From NCBI GenBank assembly GCA_963825625.1, contig CAWGUF010000003.1, positions 62,001 through 126,000 of the forward strand: DNA of 64,000 nt, written 5' to 3'. The stretch comes from CAMDPA01 sp963825625. Its GTDB lineage: Bacteria > Pseudomonadota > Alphaproteobacteria > Rhizobiales > Hyphomicrobiaceae. The translations under genes were made by a program, and so were the position numbers. Shown here piece after piece: positions 26,679 to 35,568 of the stretch; position 1 is the stretch's first letter; the number at the start of each line of letters is the position of its first letter. Under the pieces are notes generated by a model. That model made no database searches. It was not told the DNA's origin and saw only the letters and a program-made list of their open reading frames with translations.

Positions 26679-27515
26679 ATGTCCTCATCCCCTCACATGC
26701 ACCGCGGTGTCAGTGGCAGCATCGGCTACCTGGAGGCGGGCGGCGACCAGGCCGCCCCCCTCGTCCTGCTGCACGGCATCGGCTCCAACGCAAACTCGTT
26801 TGCTCCGCTGATGTCGGCACTGCCGGCGGAGCTGCACGCATTGGCGTGGGATGCGCCCGGTTATGGCGCCTCCGCGCCGCTCGCCCTGGATTGGCCGAAC
26901 GCAGATGATTACGTGGCCGCTTTGGCCGCGTTCCTCGACGGGCTGGGCATCGCGCGACTGCATCTGCTCGGGCATTCCATGGGCGCCCTGATCGCGGGGC
27001 GCTTTGCCGTTCGCCATGCCGACAGGCTGGCGTCCCTGACATTGGCCTCGCCGGCACTTGGCTACGGCACCGCACCAGGAGCAACCCTGGCCGCGCCGGC
27101 CGCCAATCGCCTGGAGGCGATGATCGCCGAGGGAGCCCCGCAATTTGCCGCCACGCGCGGGCCGCGCCTGGTATGGAACAACAAGATGCGACCGCAAGTG
27201 GTCGCCGACGTGATTGCAGCCATGAGCGAGGTCCGGCTGCCGGGTTATCGTCACTCCTCGCGCATGCTCTCGTGCGCTGACCTTGTCGCTGATGCCGCCC
27301 GTATCCGCACGCCCACCCTCGTACTGGTCGGCGACAAGGACGAGATCACACCGCCGGAGAATTGCAGACGCGTCTACGATGCCCTGATGGCCGCCACGCC
27401 TGACCTCGCGCACGGCTTCGAGCTCGTGTCCGACTGTGGCCATGCCGTGGTGCAGGAGGACCCCACGGCCGTCGGAGAGCTTATCAAGCGGCTGGCGTTG
27501 GCACGAGACAGCTGA
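26679..27515 (+). CDS. Alpha/beta hydrolase
   Basis: The protein has 278 residues with the complete alpha/beta-hydrolase set: oxyanion region L-L-H-G-I-G-S-N, nucleophile elbow G-H-S-M-G (serine near residue 97), acid D in V-G-D-K-D-E-I-T and histidine in S-D-C-G-H-A-V. It resembles meta-cleavage-product hydrolases and other C-C or ester hydrolases. It lies 11 bases after the Rieske oxygenase gene, suggesting action on its product. Confidence 0.87.
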   Translation: MSSSPHMHRGVSGSIGYLEAGGDQAAPLVLLHGIGSNANSFAPLMSALPAELHALAWDAPGYGASAPLALDWPNADDYVAALAAFLDGLGIARLHLLGHSMGALIAGRFAVRHADRLASLTLASPALGYGTAPGATLAAPAANRLEAMIAEGAPQFAATRGPRLVWNNKMRPQVVADVIAAMSEVRLPGYRHSSRMLSCADLVADAARIRTPTLVLVGDKDEITPPENCRRVYDALMAATPDLAHGFELVSDCGHAVVQEDPTAVGELIKRLALARDS

Positions 27516-27518
27516 ACG

Positions 27519-28355
27519 ATGCTCGACGACAAACCATCGCACGGCCTAACGCGCCCGGACTATTCGGTGCCGCCAGTCGTCCGCGCCATCAAGGTGCTGC
27601 GCTATATTGCTGCGGGAAACTCGGTCGCAAACCAAAGCCAGGCCGCACGAGCGATCGGCATCAATCGCACCACACTGCTGCGCCTGCTGTGCACACTGGA
27701 ATTGGAAGGGTTCATCGAGAAGATCGCCAATGGTGACGATTACACGCTAGGCACGGGCGTAATAGAACTGGCCGCCCACAAGATATTTTCGCTTGATGTC
27801 GCACAGGCCGCGCGTCCGGTTCTCGAACGACTTACAGCCGCACTGGGCCTTTCCAGCCATCTTGGAATCCTCGATGACCGAGAGGTTCTTTATCTGCTGC
27901 GCTGCACCCCTAATCGCCATCTCGTCTCCAATGTGCATGTTGGCACCCGCCTGCCCGCGCACGCCTCCACCATGGGCCGGGCCATCCTGGCACACCTGCC
28001 GTTCGCAGATGTTGAAGCCCTGTTCGAAACGGCGACGCTATTCGCTGTAACGGTAAAGACACCGACCTCGATCGCGGCGCTCGGCAAACAGCTGGAACAG
28101 GCACGAGCTGCCGGCTACGCAGATGCCCGCTCCAGCTTCGAGGTCGGGATCGACGCCATAGCCGCGCCCATCTTCGACCACTCCGGACGCGTGATTGCTG
28201 CAATCAACGTATCGGGACCAGAACGAGCATTTGCCGCAGTGCCTGGCCACCGCGCCGAAATCGCCGAGGCGGTCATGGAGGCCGCCCGCGAGATCGGCAG
28301 GCGGCTGGGACACGTCGAAAGGACGCCCCCTCCCACCAGCAACGCCGGGAAATGA
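27519..28355 (+). CDS. IclR family transcriptional regulator
   Basis: The protein has 278 residues. The N-terminal winged helix includes A-R-A-I-G-I-N-R-T-T-L-L-R-L-L as recognition helix; the C-terminal effector domain shows A-H-A-S-T-M-G-R-A-I-L-A and the late F-D-H-S-G-R-V-I-A-A-I-N-V-S-G-P, both typical. It lies inside the catabolic block rather than divergent from it, so it may control this operon. No operator could be defined. Confidence 0.92.
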   Translation: MLDDKPSHGLTRPDYSVPPVVRAIKVLRYIAAGNSVANQSQAARAIGINRTTLLRLLCTLELEGFIEKIANGDDYTLGTGVIELAAHKIFSLDVAQAARPVLERLTAALGLSSHLGILDDREVLYLLRCTPNRHLVSNVHVGTRLPAHASTMGRAILAHLPFADVEALFETATLFAVTVKTPTSIAALGKQLEQARAAGYADARSSFEVGIDAIAAPIFDHSGRVIAAINVSGPERAFAAVPGHRAEIAEAVMEAAREIGRRLGHVERTPPPTSNAGK

Positions 28356-28363
28356 GACGCAAC

Positions 28364-29155
28364 ATGGATCTGCGCCTGCAAGAAACGACGGCCGTCATAA
28401 CCGGGGGAAGCTCGGGAATCGGACTGGCAACCGCAGACCTGCTGTTGGCGGAAGGCGCCCGGGTCGCGATTTGCGGACGCGACGAAGCCCGGCTTGGACA
28501 CGCACGCGCCGAGCTGGAAGCCCAGCACGGACAGGGCCGTCTCGTCACAAGCGCTTGCGATGTCACGAACAGGGACGACGTTGCCCGCTTTGGCGCGTTG
28601 GTGGCACGCGAATTCGGCAGCCTGGATCTGCTCGTCACCAACGCCGGGCAGGCACGCGTGTCCACCTTCGCATCCACCGACGATGCCGCCTGGCGGGCCG
28701 AACTCGAGCTCAAATTCTTCAGCCAGGTCCTCCCGATACGCGCATTCGAGCCGATGCTGCGGAGATCGCAATCTGCCGCGATCGTGGGCGTCAACTCCCT
28801 GCTGGCACTGCAGCCGGAGCCGCACCTGGTCGCCACCTCCGCTGCACGCGCAGGTGTACAGAACCTTCTGAAATCGCTGGCCACCGAGCTGGCACCCCAG
28901 ATTCGCGTCAACACCATCCTGCTCGGCGTGATCGTGACCGGTCAAGTCGAGCGCCGGTTTGCCGCCCACGGCAAACCAGGCCAGACGCTGGAGGAATGGG
29001 TCCGCGAGCAGGCAACCGGCAAGGCGATCCCGCTGGCACGTTGGGGCAGGCCGGAAGAAGCCGCACGAGCCATTGTGTTTCTCGGCTCACCTGCGGCAAG
29101 CTATATCACTGGCGCTTCGCTGGAAGTATCCGGCGGTGTATCCCGGTTCATCTGA
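28364..29155 (+). CDS. Short-chain dehydrogenase/reductase family protein with altered catalytic tetrad
   Basis: The protein has 263 residues from ATG 28364 (M-D-L-R-L); a start at 28352 overlapping the IclR stop as ATGA is also possible. The NAD(P) motif T-G-G-S-S-G-I-G and N-A-G are intact. Where classical SDRs have Y-x-x-x-K, this reads T-S-A-A-R, so the catalytic tyrosine and lysine appear replaced by threonine and arginine. An S is still seen in V-G-V-N-S. Its reaction is therefore uncertain. Confidence 0.85.
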   Translation: MDLRLQETTAVITGGSSGIGLATADLLLAEGARVAICGRDEARLGHARAELEAQHGQGRLVTSACDVTNRDDVARFGALVAREFGSLDLLVTNAGQARVSTFASTDDAAWRAELELKFFSQVLPIRAFEPMLRRSQSAAIVGVNSLLALQPEPHLVATSAARAGVQNLLKSLATELAPQIRVNTILLGVIVTGQVERRFAAHGKPGQTLEEWVREQATGKAIPLARWGRPEEAARAIVFLGSPAASYITGASLEVSGGVSRFI

Positions 29156-29219
29156 CTATCGAGCGATGTTGCGGCCGTGATCATCCGGACGGCGGCATGA
29201 GGAAAGAGGGAAGCGTGAC

Positions 29220-30053
29220 ATGAAGCTTGGCTCACTCGGCGTGATCGGCAGCGGCGCCATCGCAACGCCTATGCTCGAAGCACTCGCCGCCAACATCGGC
29301 GCTCCCATCGACCGGCTGACAATCCTCACCCTGCCCGAGGTCGAGGCTGCCGCTCGCGATCTCGTCGGACGCATCGGGCCATCGATCGCACGACAGGTCG
29401 ACATCGTGACCGACGGAAAGGCCTTCCTCTCTGAGCCCTTCGACCTCGTGGTCGAATGTGCCGGCCACGCCGCGGTGAAAGCGTATGGGGTCGAGGTGCT
29501 GACGCACGGCGTCGACCTGCTGGTGGTATCGATCGGTGCACTGACCGACGACACCCTGCGCGAAAGCCTGAGGTCGGCGGCAAAGACATCGGGCGCCCGT
29601 CTCATCCTATGCTCCGGTGCCATCGGTGGCATCGACCTGCTTTCTGCCGCATCGCTTTCCGGAATCACCAGCATCACGTATTCGTCGCGCAAGCCACCCA
29701 AGGCCTGGAAGGGAACACCTGCCGAAAAACTTCTCGATCTCGATGCCGTGACGACAGAAACCGTGTTCTACGAGGGCTCGGCAAGAGCGGCCGCACGTGA
29801 CTATCCGCAGAACGCCAATTCCGCCGCGACCATCGCGATCGCCAGCCTGGGTCTCGACAAGACAAACGTGCGTCTCATCGCCGATCCAGCCGCACCGGGA
29901 AATGTCCACGAGTTCAAGCTGTCCTCAGCTGCCGCGGACATGGAGGTTCGCATCGTAGGGAAGCCGTCACCAGCCAATCCCAAGACGTCGATGTCGACCG
30001 CCTATACGGTTGCGCGCGAAATACTGAACCGCATCGCGCCAGTTGCCATCTGA
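29220..30053 (+). CDS. Aspartate dehydrogenase-like protein (NadX family)
   Basis: The protein has 277 residues and resembles L-aspartate dehydrogenase: Rossmann start G-V-I-G-S-G-A-I-A, E-C-A-G-H-A-A-V near residue 80, S-G-A-I-G-G-I-D-L-L in the centre, and a C-terminal G-K-P-S-P-A-N-P-K-T-S-M-S-T. NadX makes iminoaspartate for NAD synthesis or catabolises aspartate. No nadA/nadC is nearby, so in this catabolic block it more likely acts as an amine-forming or -removing dehydrogenase (inference). Confidence 0.85.
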   Translation: MKLGSLGVIGSGAIATPMLEALAANIGAPIDRLTILTLPEVEAAARDLVGRIGPSIARQVDIVTDGKAFLSEPFDLVVECAGHAAVKAYGVEVLTHGVDLLVVSIGALTDDTLRESLRSAAKTSGARLILCSGAIGGIDLLSAASLSGITSITYSSRKPPKAWKGTPAEKLLDLDAVTTETVFYEGSARAAARDYPQNANSAATIAIASLGLDKTNVRLIADPAAPGNVHEFKLSSAAADMEVRIVGKPSPANPKTSMSTAYTVAREILNRIAPVAI

Positions 30054-30697
30054 TGGCCGAGGGACGAACGCCGGACATGCAAATCGTTTCGCTCGACGAG
30101 GTCAGACGGCTGGCGACTGGTCCGCTGACGAAGGGCGTCACGATCGACCTTACCCGCCTACGCATCGTCGAGCCTTTGGATCTCTCGGGTGTCTCCCTCG
30201 CCAACCTGGATTTCTCAGGCAGCGTGTTCCAGGCCCCGGTAAGCTTTCGAGGGTCGCACTTCGCCGGACTGGCATGGTTCAAGGGCTGCCGCTTCGATTT
30301 TGCACTCGATATGTCGCACGCCTTGTTTGCCAACGACCTGCGGATGCAAGGGGCCATCCTGAACGGCCCCACATTGCTGTCGCGCTCGGAGTTTCATGGT
30401 GTGCTCGACCTTGACGGGGTACGCTTCGAAGACCGCGCGGATCTGGACCGGCTGGTTTGCTTCGGCAACGTCTCCATGGCGGCCACTCAATTCATGGCCC
30501 CCGTTACGCTGCAGGGCACACAAATGCTGGGTGGCCTGTGGTGCGAGGGCGCGCAATTCGCATCCCGCGCCGACTTTCGCGAAGTGGAAGTTCATGGCCG
30601 CACCTGGCTCAGGAATGTACAGCTGGCCACCCCGCAGGCAAACGGTTCGCGCGATGCCGTACGCGATATTCAAAGCTATGGCTATCGCTGGGTTTGA
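30053..30697 (+). CDS. Pentapeptide-repeat-like protein
   Basis: The protein has 214 residues, and its first base is the last base of the aspartate-dehydrogenase-like gene's stop (TGATG overlap). The region from about residue 45 shows repeated (A/L/F)-x-x-(L/F)-x pentapeptides, for example D-L-S-G-V-S-L-A-N-L-D-F-S-G-S-V-F and A-L-F-A-N-D-L-R-M-Q-G-A, predicting a right-handed quadrilateral beta-helix. The function is unknown; a scaffold or interaction role with the coupled dehydrogenase is speculative. Confidence 0.75.
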   Translation: MAEGRTPDMQIVSLDEVRRLATGPLTKGVTIDLTRLRIVEPLDLSGVSLANLDFSGSVFQAPVSFRGSHFAGLAWFKGCRFDFALDMSHALFANDLRMQGAILNGPTLLSRSEFHGVLDLDGVRFEDRADLDRLVCFGNVSMAATQFMAPVTLQGTQMLGGLWCEGAQFASRADFREVEVHGRTWLRNVQLATPQANGSRDAVRDIQSYGYRWV

Positions 30698-30730
30698 GCT
30701 GAATTAGCGATTGGTTGGAGGATGAGCACC

Positions 30731-31540
30731 ATGGGAAAGGTTCTCAGTCAGCAGCATCTCGATCAGTGGCATGCCGTTGGCGCGGTCTGGCCGATCGAGC
30801 TGCTTACTCCCGAGCAAACGACGCACTACCGCGCCAGGTACGCGGCGATCGACGCCGCGACCTCGGGCGGCGCCCAGGGCCGCTTCCGCATGAAGGCGCA
30901 TCTGCCGTTCCCATGGCTGTGGGATCTGATCCAGACACCGCGCCTCGTCGATGCGGTCGAGGATCTGCTGGGCCCGGACGTCGTCTGCTGGGGCTCCTCC
31001 TTCTTCGCAAAGAACGCGCACGACCCGCGCTTCATCTCGTGGCACCAGGATTCGACCTATTACGGTCTGGAGCCGCCAGAATTGATCACCGCCTGGATTG
31101 CGCTTACCGATGCCACCAGCCTGTCCGGCTGTATGAAGATCATTCCCGGCTCGCATCTTGGCGAAGCGATCCGCGCGCATGAGGAGACGCGCGACCCCAA
31201 CAACATGCTGTCGCGCGGGCAGACGATCCGTGGCCTTGATAACGATGAGGCGGTGGAGATGCCGCTGGCGGCGGGTCAGATGTCGATCCACCACAACAAG
31301 ACGATCCATTCGTCGGAGCCCAACAACGCCGACTGGCCGCGGATCGGCGTCGCGATCCACTTCGCTGCCTCGAGCGTTCGCCAGGTCCGCTTCGAGAACG
31401 CCACGGCAATTGCCGTTCGCGGTTCACCGCTGCATTGGCAGCAGGAACCCTATCCCGAATTCGAGATGTCTCCGGCGAGCGTCAAGGCGCTGGACGAATT
31501 CCTCGCCACCTATCGTAACTCCGGCACCGGTCACAGCTAG
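30731..31540 (+). CDS. Phytanoyl-CoA dioxygenase (PhyH) family protein
   Basis: The protein has 269 residues from ATG 30731, about nine bases after GGAGG; the nearer ATG at 30722 is too close to that site. It is a 2-oxoglutarate/Fe(II) oxygenase of the PhyH type with the iron ligands H-Q-D (W-H-Q-D-S-T) and H in I-H-H-N-K-T-I-H-S-S, plus the typical G-C-M-K-I-I-P-G-S-H stretch. It hydroxylates a small molecule using O2. It ends the forward catabolic block. Confidence 0.9.
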   Translation: MGKVLSQQHLDQWHAVGAVWPIELLTPEQTTHYRARYAAIDAATSGGAQGRFRMKAHLPFPWLWDLIQTPRLVDAVEDLLGPDVVCWGSSFFAKNAHDPRFISWHQDSTYYGLEPPELITAWIALTDATSLSGCMKIIPGSHLGEAIRAHEETRDPNNMLSRGQTIRGLDNDEAVEMPLAAGQMSIHHNKTIHSSEPNNADWPRIGVAIHFAASSVRQVRFENATAIAVRGSPLHWQQEPYPEFEMSPASVKALDEFLATYRNSGTGHS

Positions 31541-31742
31541 AGTTTCGTGCGATAATTCGCACTCGCCCTATAAGCTTTTCGCTCACGGACCGCACCGGCC
31601 TTCGGCCTGGCCCTCCGCGGGGGCGGCGCACTGGCGCCGGGCCGCAATTCGCGGCCTTCGCGCAGTCGCCACACCAACCCTGCGCGCGGCTTTTCCTTGC
31701 GCGCGCCGCCATACCAACGCTGCGCGGATATCTGCGCATCCA

Positions 31743-33209
31743 TCAGCTCTGCGCAGCGTTTGCCCCGCCTCGCATCCAGGCCGACAGCAGGACGGCAGAT
31801 GCGCACGTCCATGTCACGCCGGTGACGACCGCCCATGGCCATGGGAAGGGGAAGATTGCCCACTCCAAATGCGTTGCGAGCACCACAAGGGGAATACTGC
31901 TGATGGCGGCAATCGCGCTGGCCGCATCCTGCGCATATGAGCGCAGAAAGGCTGCAATCAGGAACAGACCCAATAGCCCCCCATAAGTATAGCCCATGAT
32001 CTTGAGCCCGAACCACAGGATCGATGGTTGAGCACCGAACCAGGCGGCAATCGCAGCCAGCACGGCGGCAAACGCAATGACGAGAAGTCGCGGTCCTGCA
32101 AGAATTCGATCCGTGTCCGTGTTGCGCGTCAATCCAAGATCGAAATAGGCTGACGAGGCCAGACCACTCAGTGCCGAATCGAGCGAGGACATCGCCGCCG
32201 CCAACAATGCGACCACCAGCAGGCCGCGCAGACCGGCAGGAAGCTCGTGCCGGATGAAATATGGAAATATGTAGTCGAACTTTCCGGAAGCAGCCAGACC
32301 GGCCACCGCTTCGCTGGCGTTCGCCTGATAATATGAAAACACCGCGACCCCCACGCAGAGAAACAGCAGTGTACTCACGAGATCGGCAACCCCGGCCGAG
32401 ATCACGGCCTGCCGAGCCTTGGCCTGGTCGGTGCAAGCCAGCGCGCGTTGCGCGATATCCTGATCGGCAGCCCCGGTGGCAAGGCCCAGCACGAATGCAA
32501 ACAGATTGCCGGTCCAGAATGTCGTGGCGCTCGTCGCATCGAGCTTGAAATCGAAAACGCGGAACTTGTCGGCGGCACTCCCCGCCTCAACGATCTGCGC
32601 AAAGCCCCCGGGCAACTGGCCCCCCACGTATACGATGGCGGCCGCAGCGCCAAAGAGGAACAGCACCAGCTGAAACACGTCGGTCCAGATCACGGCCCGC
32701 AAACCGCCTGTAAGGACATAAGCGGCTGCCACCGCGGCGATCAGTGCGATCGCTGTGTTCAACTCAACATCGAAGAAAACCGACACCGCGATAGCACATC
32801 CAGCCAGCCTGACAGCGCTGGCAAGGCACCGGCTCACAATGAAAATCGCGGTCCCGCTCAATCTCGAGCGCCGGCCGAGACCAATCTCGAGGAACTCGTA
32901 CACTGTCGAGACACGCAGCCGATAATAAGCGGGAATGAAGATCGCCGCGACTGCGTAAGCGGCCAGAAACGAGCCAACCCAAAGCTGCGCGTACGCAAAA
33001 TTTCCGGAAATCGCCGCGCCGGGCACACCGATGAAAGTCAATGCCGACAGCTTGGTCGCCCAGGTGGACGCCGCTACAGACGCCCAGCCTTCTTTCCTTC
33101 CGGCCAGGAAATAGTCATCGTGCGTTTCGGTCCGACCGCTGGACGCAAGACCGATGGCAAGCACCGCGGCGGCATATACCGCGACAACAAGCCAATCCAT
33201 AGCGGTCAT
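31743..33209 (-). CDS. Sodium:solute symporter (SSS family)
   Basis: The protein has 488 residues with about 13 membrane segments. N-terminal D-D-Y-F-L-A-G-R-K-E-G-W and the later C-terminal multi-span region match SSS family members. It would import an organic anion or cation with sodium. It is the last gene of a reverse group with the Rieske ferredoxin and VanA-like oxygenase, which suggests it imports their substrate. The 200 bases between its stop and the PhyH gene hold no clear gene. Confidence 0.9.
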   Translation of the reverse strand: MTAMDWLVVAVYAAAVLAIGLASSGRTETHDDYFLAGRKEGWASVAASTWATKLSALTFIGVPGAAISGNFAYAQLWVGSFLAAYAVAAIFIPAYYRLRVSTVYEFLEIGLGRRSRLSGTAIFIVSRCLASAVRLAGCAIAVSVFFDVELNTAIALIAAVAAAYVLTGGLRAVIWTDVFQLVLFLFGAAAAIVYVGGQLPGGFAQIVEAGSAADKFRVFDFKLDATSATTFWTGNLFAFVLGLATGAADQDIAQRALACTDQAKARQAVISAGVADLVSTLLFLCVGVAVFSYYQANASEAVAGLAASGKFDYIFPYFIRHELPAGLRGLLVVALLAAAMSSLDSALSGLASSAYFDLGLTRNTDTDRILAGPRLLVIAFAAVLAAIAAWFGAQPSILWFGLKIMGYTYGGLLGLFLIAAFLRSYAQDAASAIAAISSIPLVVLATHLEWAIFPFPWPWAVVTGVTWTCASAVLLSAWMRGGANAAQS

Positions 33210-33279
33210 GATTCACAACCGCCGCCGGAGGAGACGTCCGACCCGAGCGGGCTGGCATGCGAGCGCCGTGCCGACCGGC

Positions 33280-33609
33280 TCACACGCCCACCCTGACCCA
33301 GACGTCGTCCCCCTCCAGCCGGACGTCGTATGCCGGCAGATCCTCCTCCACCGGCCCACCGAGGCATTTGCCCGAGCGCACGTCGAAGACTGCGCCGTGC
33401 AGTGGACACTCGATCTGCTCCCCGTCGAGAAATCCATCCGACATCAGCGCAAATGCGTGTGGACAAACGTTGTTGAGAGCATGGATCTCGCCCGCAAGCT
33501 CCACCAGCACAACGGGCACATCACCGTGGCTGACAGCAACCGCCTCCCCCGCCGCGATATCGGCGCGCGAAGCGACCCGGCGCCAGCCGTCTCTTTCCTC
33601 GATAGCCAT
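33280..33609 (-). CDS. Rieske [2Fe-2S] ferredoxin
   Basis: The protein has 109 residues, a complete single Rieske domain. Cluster ligands are C-P-H (about residues 49-51) and C-P-L-H (about 68-71), with about 16 residues between the pairs. It probably supplies electrons to the VanA-like oxygenase encoded 8 bases upstream. No NAD(P)H reductase is seen in the group. Confidence 0.92.
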   Translation of the reverse strand: MAIEERDGWRRVASRADIAAGEAVAVSHGDVPVVLVELAGEIHALNNVCPHAFALMSDGFLDGEQIECPLHGAVFDVRSGKCLGGPVEEDLPAYDVRLEGDDVWVRVGV

Positions 33610-33617
33610 CAGCGCAG

Positions 33618-34661
33618 CTACTCAGCCGCTGCAGGCGGCGCCGTCGCCACCAGCTCATCCTGGTGCAGCCGATCAATGATCCGGCGCGCCTGGATCACAC
33701 CGGTGTCGGCATTAATGTCGATCTGCTTGGGATTGGGGATGCGTTGCAGCGAAACCTGCTGGTTCTCGAATACCGCGACGTCCTCGAGGAACGCGGTACG
33801 GATCTCGTTGATCACCATGTCGCTGACCACCGGATTGTCGACGTCCCAGCTGTGCGCTTGCCCATAGAAATAATGGGTGGTGGTCTCCGTTTCCGGCGTG
33901 ATCAGGTTCATGTTGCGCATCTCGATGCCACCGATACGCTTGCCTTCCGGCGCGCCGGTGCCAGTCGGTGTCGCCCCGACGTCAAGCTTCAGATAAGCCG
34001 GCGGTGTGTAATTGATGATCTGCCAGCGATCGACGTTGCCGGTGAACCCGCCAGCCCTGACGAATGTCGGCGGCGCCGGCCTGTCGATCGTCCACCGCGT
34101 GACCTGCACCGTGCTGGGCGTCCGCGTGACCTTGACCTCGGCGTTGACCAGATGCGCGTTGCCTATCGTCGTCTCGTGCACGAAAGCGAGGTGCGTCAGG
34201 TCCATGAGGTTGTCGACGATCAGTTGCCAGTTCGCCTTGACATGCAGATACCGCTGCCGGGCACCCCAATTCGGGCTGTCGAACTCGTGAAAGTCCGGGA
34301 TCGTGTCGGGATCCGCCGCCGCCGGGTCTCCCATCCAGATCCACAGCCACTTGTAGCGCTCCACCATCGGATACGACCTGACTTTCGCGCCGGGCGGAAT
34401 CGCTGCCTGACCGGGCACCTTCACACACGTGCCTGCACAATCGTACTGCAGGCCGTGATAGTGGCACTGGATCACATCGCCAACCAGCTTGCCCATAGAC
34501 AACGGCAGATGCCGATGGACACATCGATCCTCCAAGGCAACCGGCGTGCCATCTTCCAACCGATACATCACGACCGGATCGCCTAGCAGCACGCGACCGA
34601 CCGGCTTGCGGCCGATCTCCGTATCCTGGGCGGCGACGTACCACTGATTTCTGAGGAACAT
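33618..34661 (-). CDS. VanA-like Rieske oxygenase (aromatic ring-hydroxylating or O-demethylating)
   Basis: The protein has 347 residues, the usual length for vanillate-demethylase and phthalate-dioxygenase-like oxygenases. The N-terminus R-N-Q-W-Y-V-A-A is characteristic. Cluster ligands are C-V-H-R-H (about residue 47) and C-H-Y-H-G (about 66); the iron site is D-N-L-M-D-L-T-H-L-A-F-V-H. It starts divergently from the dienelactone-hydrolase-like gene. Confidence 0.92.
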   Translation of the reverse strand: MFLRNQWYVAAQDTEIGRKPVGRVLLGDPVVMYRLEDGTPVALEDRCVHRHLPLSMGKLVGDVIQCHYHGLQYDCAGTCVKVPGQAAIPPGAKVRSYPMVERYKWLWIWMGDPAAADPDTIPDFHEFDSPNWGARQRYLHVKANWQLIVDNLMDLTHLAFVHETTIGNAHLVNAEVKVTRTPSTVQVTRWTIDRPAPPTFVRAGGFTGNVDRWQIINYTPPAYLKLDVGATPTGTGAPEGKRIGGIEMRNMNLITPETETTTHYFYGQAHSWDVDNPVVSDMVINEIRTAFLEDVAVFENQQVSLQRIPNPKQIDINADTGVIQARRIIDRLHQDELVATAPPAAAE

Positions 34662-34815
34662 GGGCGTTCTCCCTCAAGGAGGCTGGGCTGCGAAGTGATT
34701 TACCCCCAAGTGTATTCGCGCGGAAGCGATTTTCAACCGAAGCGTGGATGTTGGCCACCGCCGACAATCGTGCATAGTTAGGCACGACAACTCAGCGCGA
34801 CCCCAGGAGATGGCA

Positions 34816-35514
34816 ATGCCAGGACGCGATATCAGGATTTCCGCAAGCGAAGGCGGCGCATTCGATGCTTACATTGCCGAGCCCGATGGCAGCGGCAAGG
34901 TGCCTGCAATCGTACTCGCCTCCGCGGTCCATGGCGTCACCGACGATCACCGCGCGTTCGCTGACCTGATGGCAGCCAATGGCTATGTTGCCGTTGCACC
35001 CGATCTGTTCTGGCGCTCGATCCCCGGCCCGCTCGGGCTGGACGACGAACGCACCAAGGTGCGCTCCCAGCCGCGCGCCGACATCATCAGGACCGGCGAA
35101 GCCGATTTCCTGGACACGATGGCCTACGTCCGGGCGCTGCCGCGGTTCAACGGCCGGGCAGCCATCATCGGCTTCTGCTATGGCGGTCCCTACGCCATCA
35201 TCGGCCCGAAACGGCTCGGCTTCGACGCTGGCATCTCCTGCCACGGCTCGGTCATGGCGAACTATCTTGCCGAGCTGGACGGCGTGACAAAACCGATCAG
35301 CATCAATTTTGGCGACCAGGACCATGCCGCTCCGCCGGAGGTACTGGAAGGCTACCGCGCCGCAGCAGATCGCATGCCGAATCTCGCCCTCAATATTTAT
35401 CCCGGCGCCAAGCATGGCTACATGTTCAAGGGCCACCCGAAGGCCTACGACGAGCCGGCATGTCAGGCGAGTACGAAAAGGGTGCTCGAGATCATGGCGA
35501 CGCTCAAGGCATGA
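34816..35514 (+). CDS. Dienelactone hydrolase family protein
   Basis: The protein has 232 residues from ATG 34816, seven bases after AGGAG; the ATG at 34810 is too close to it. The nucleophile is cysteine in G-F-C-Y-G-G, the acid D lies in F-G-D-Q-D-H and the histidine in A-K-H-G-Y-M-F-K-G. Dienelactone hydrolases open lactones formed in aromatic degradation, and related enzymes hydrolyse other esters. It is divergent from the Rieske oxygenase gene. Confidence 0.88.
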   Translation: MPGRDIRISASEGGAFDAYIAEPDGSGKVPAIVLASAVHGVTDDHRAFADLMAANGYVAVAPDLFWRSIPGPLGLDDERTKVRSQPRADIIRTGEADFLDTMAYVRALPRFNGRAAIIGFCYGGPYAIIGPKRLGFDAGISCHGSVMANYLAELDGVTKPISINFGDQDHAAPPEVLEGYRAAADRMPNLALNIYPGAKHGYMFKGHPKAYDEPACQASTKRVLEIMATLKA

Positions 35515-35568
35515 GCCGATGCCAACGGCGAGTTCAGCGCACGATCCTCAGCAGGATCCGCCGAACGG

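Noticed and set aside
29220..30053. nadX as part of NAD synthesis
   Set aside because: No nadA, nadC or other NAD genes are near; the surrounding genes are catabolic, so I named it only as NadX family.
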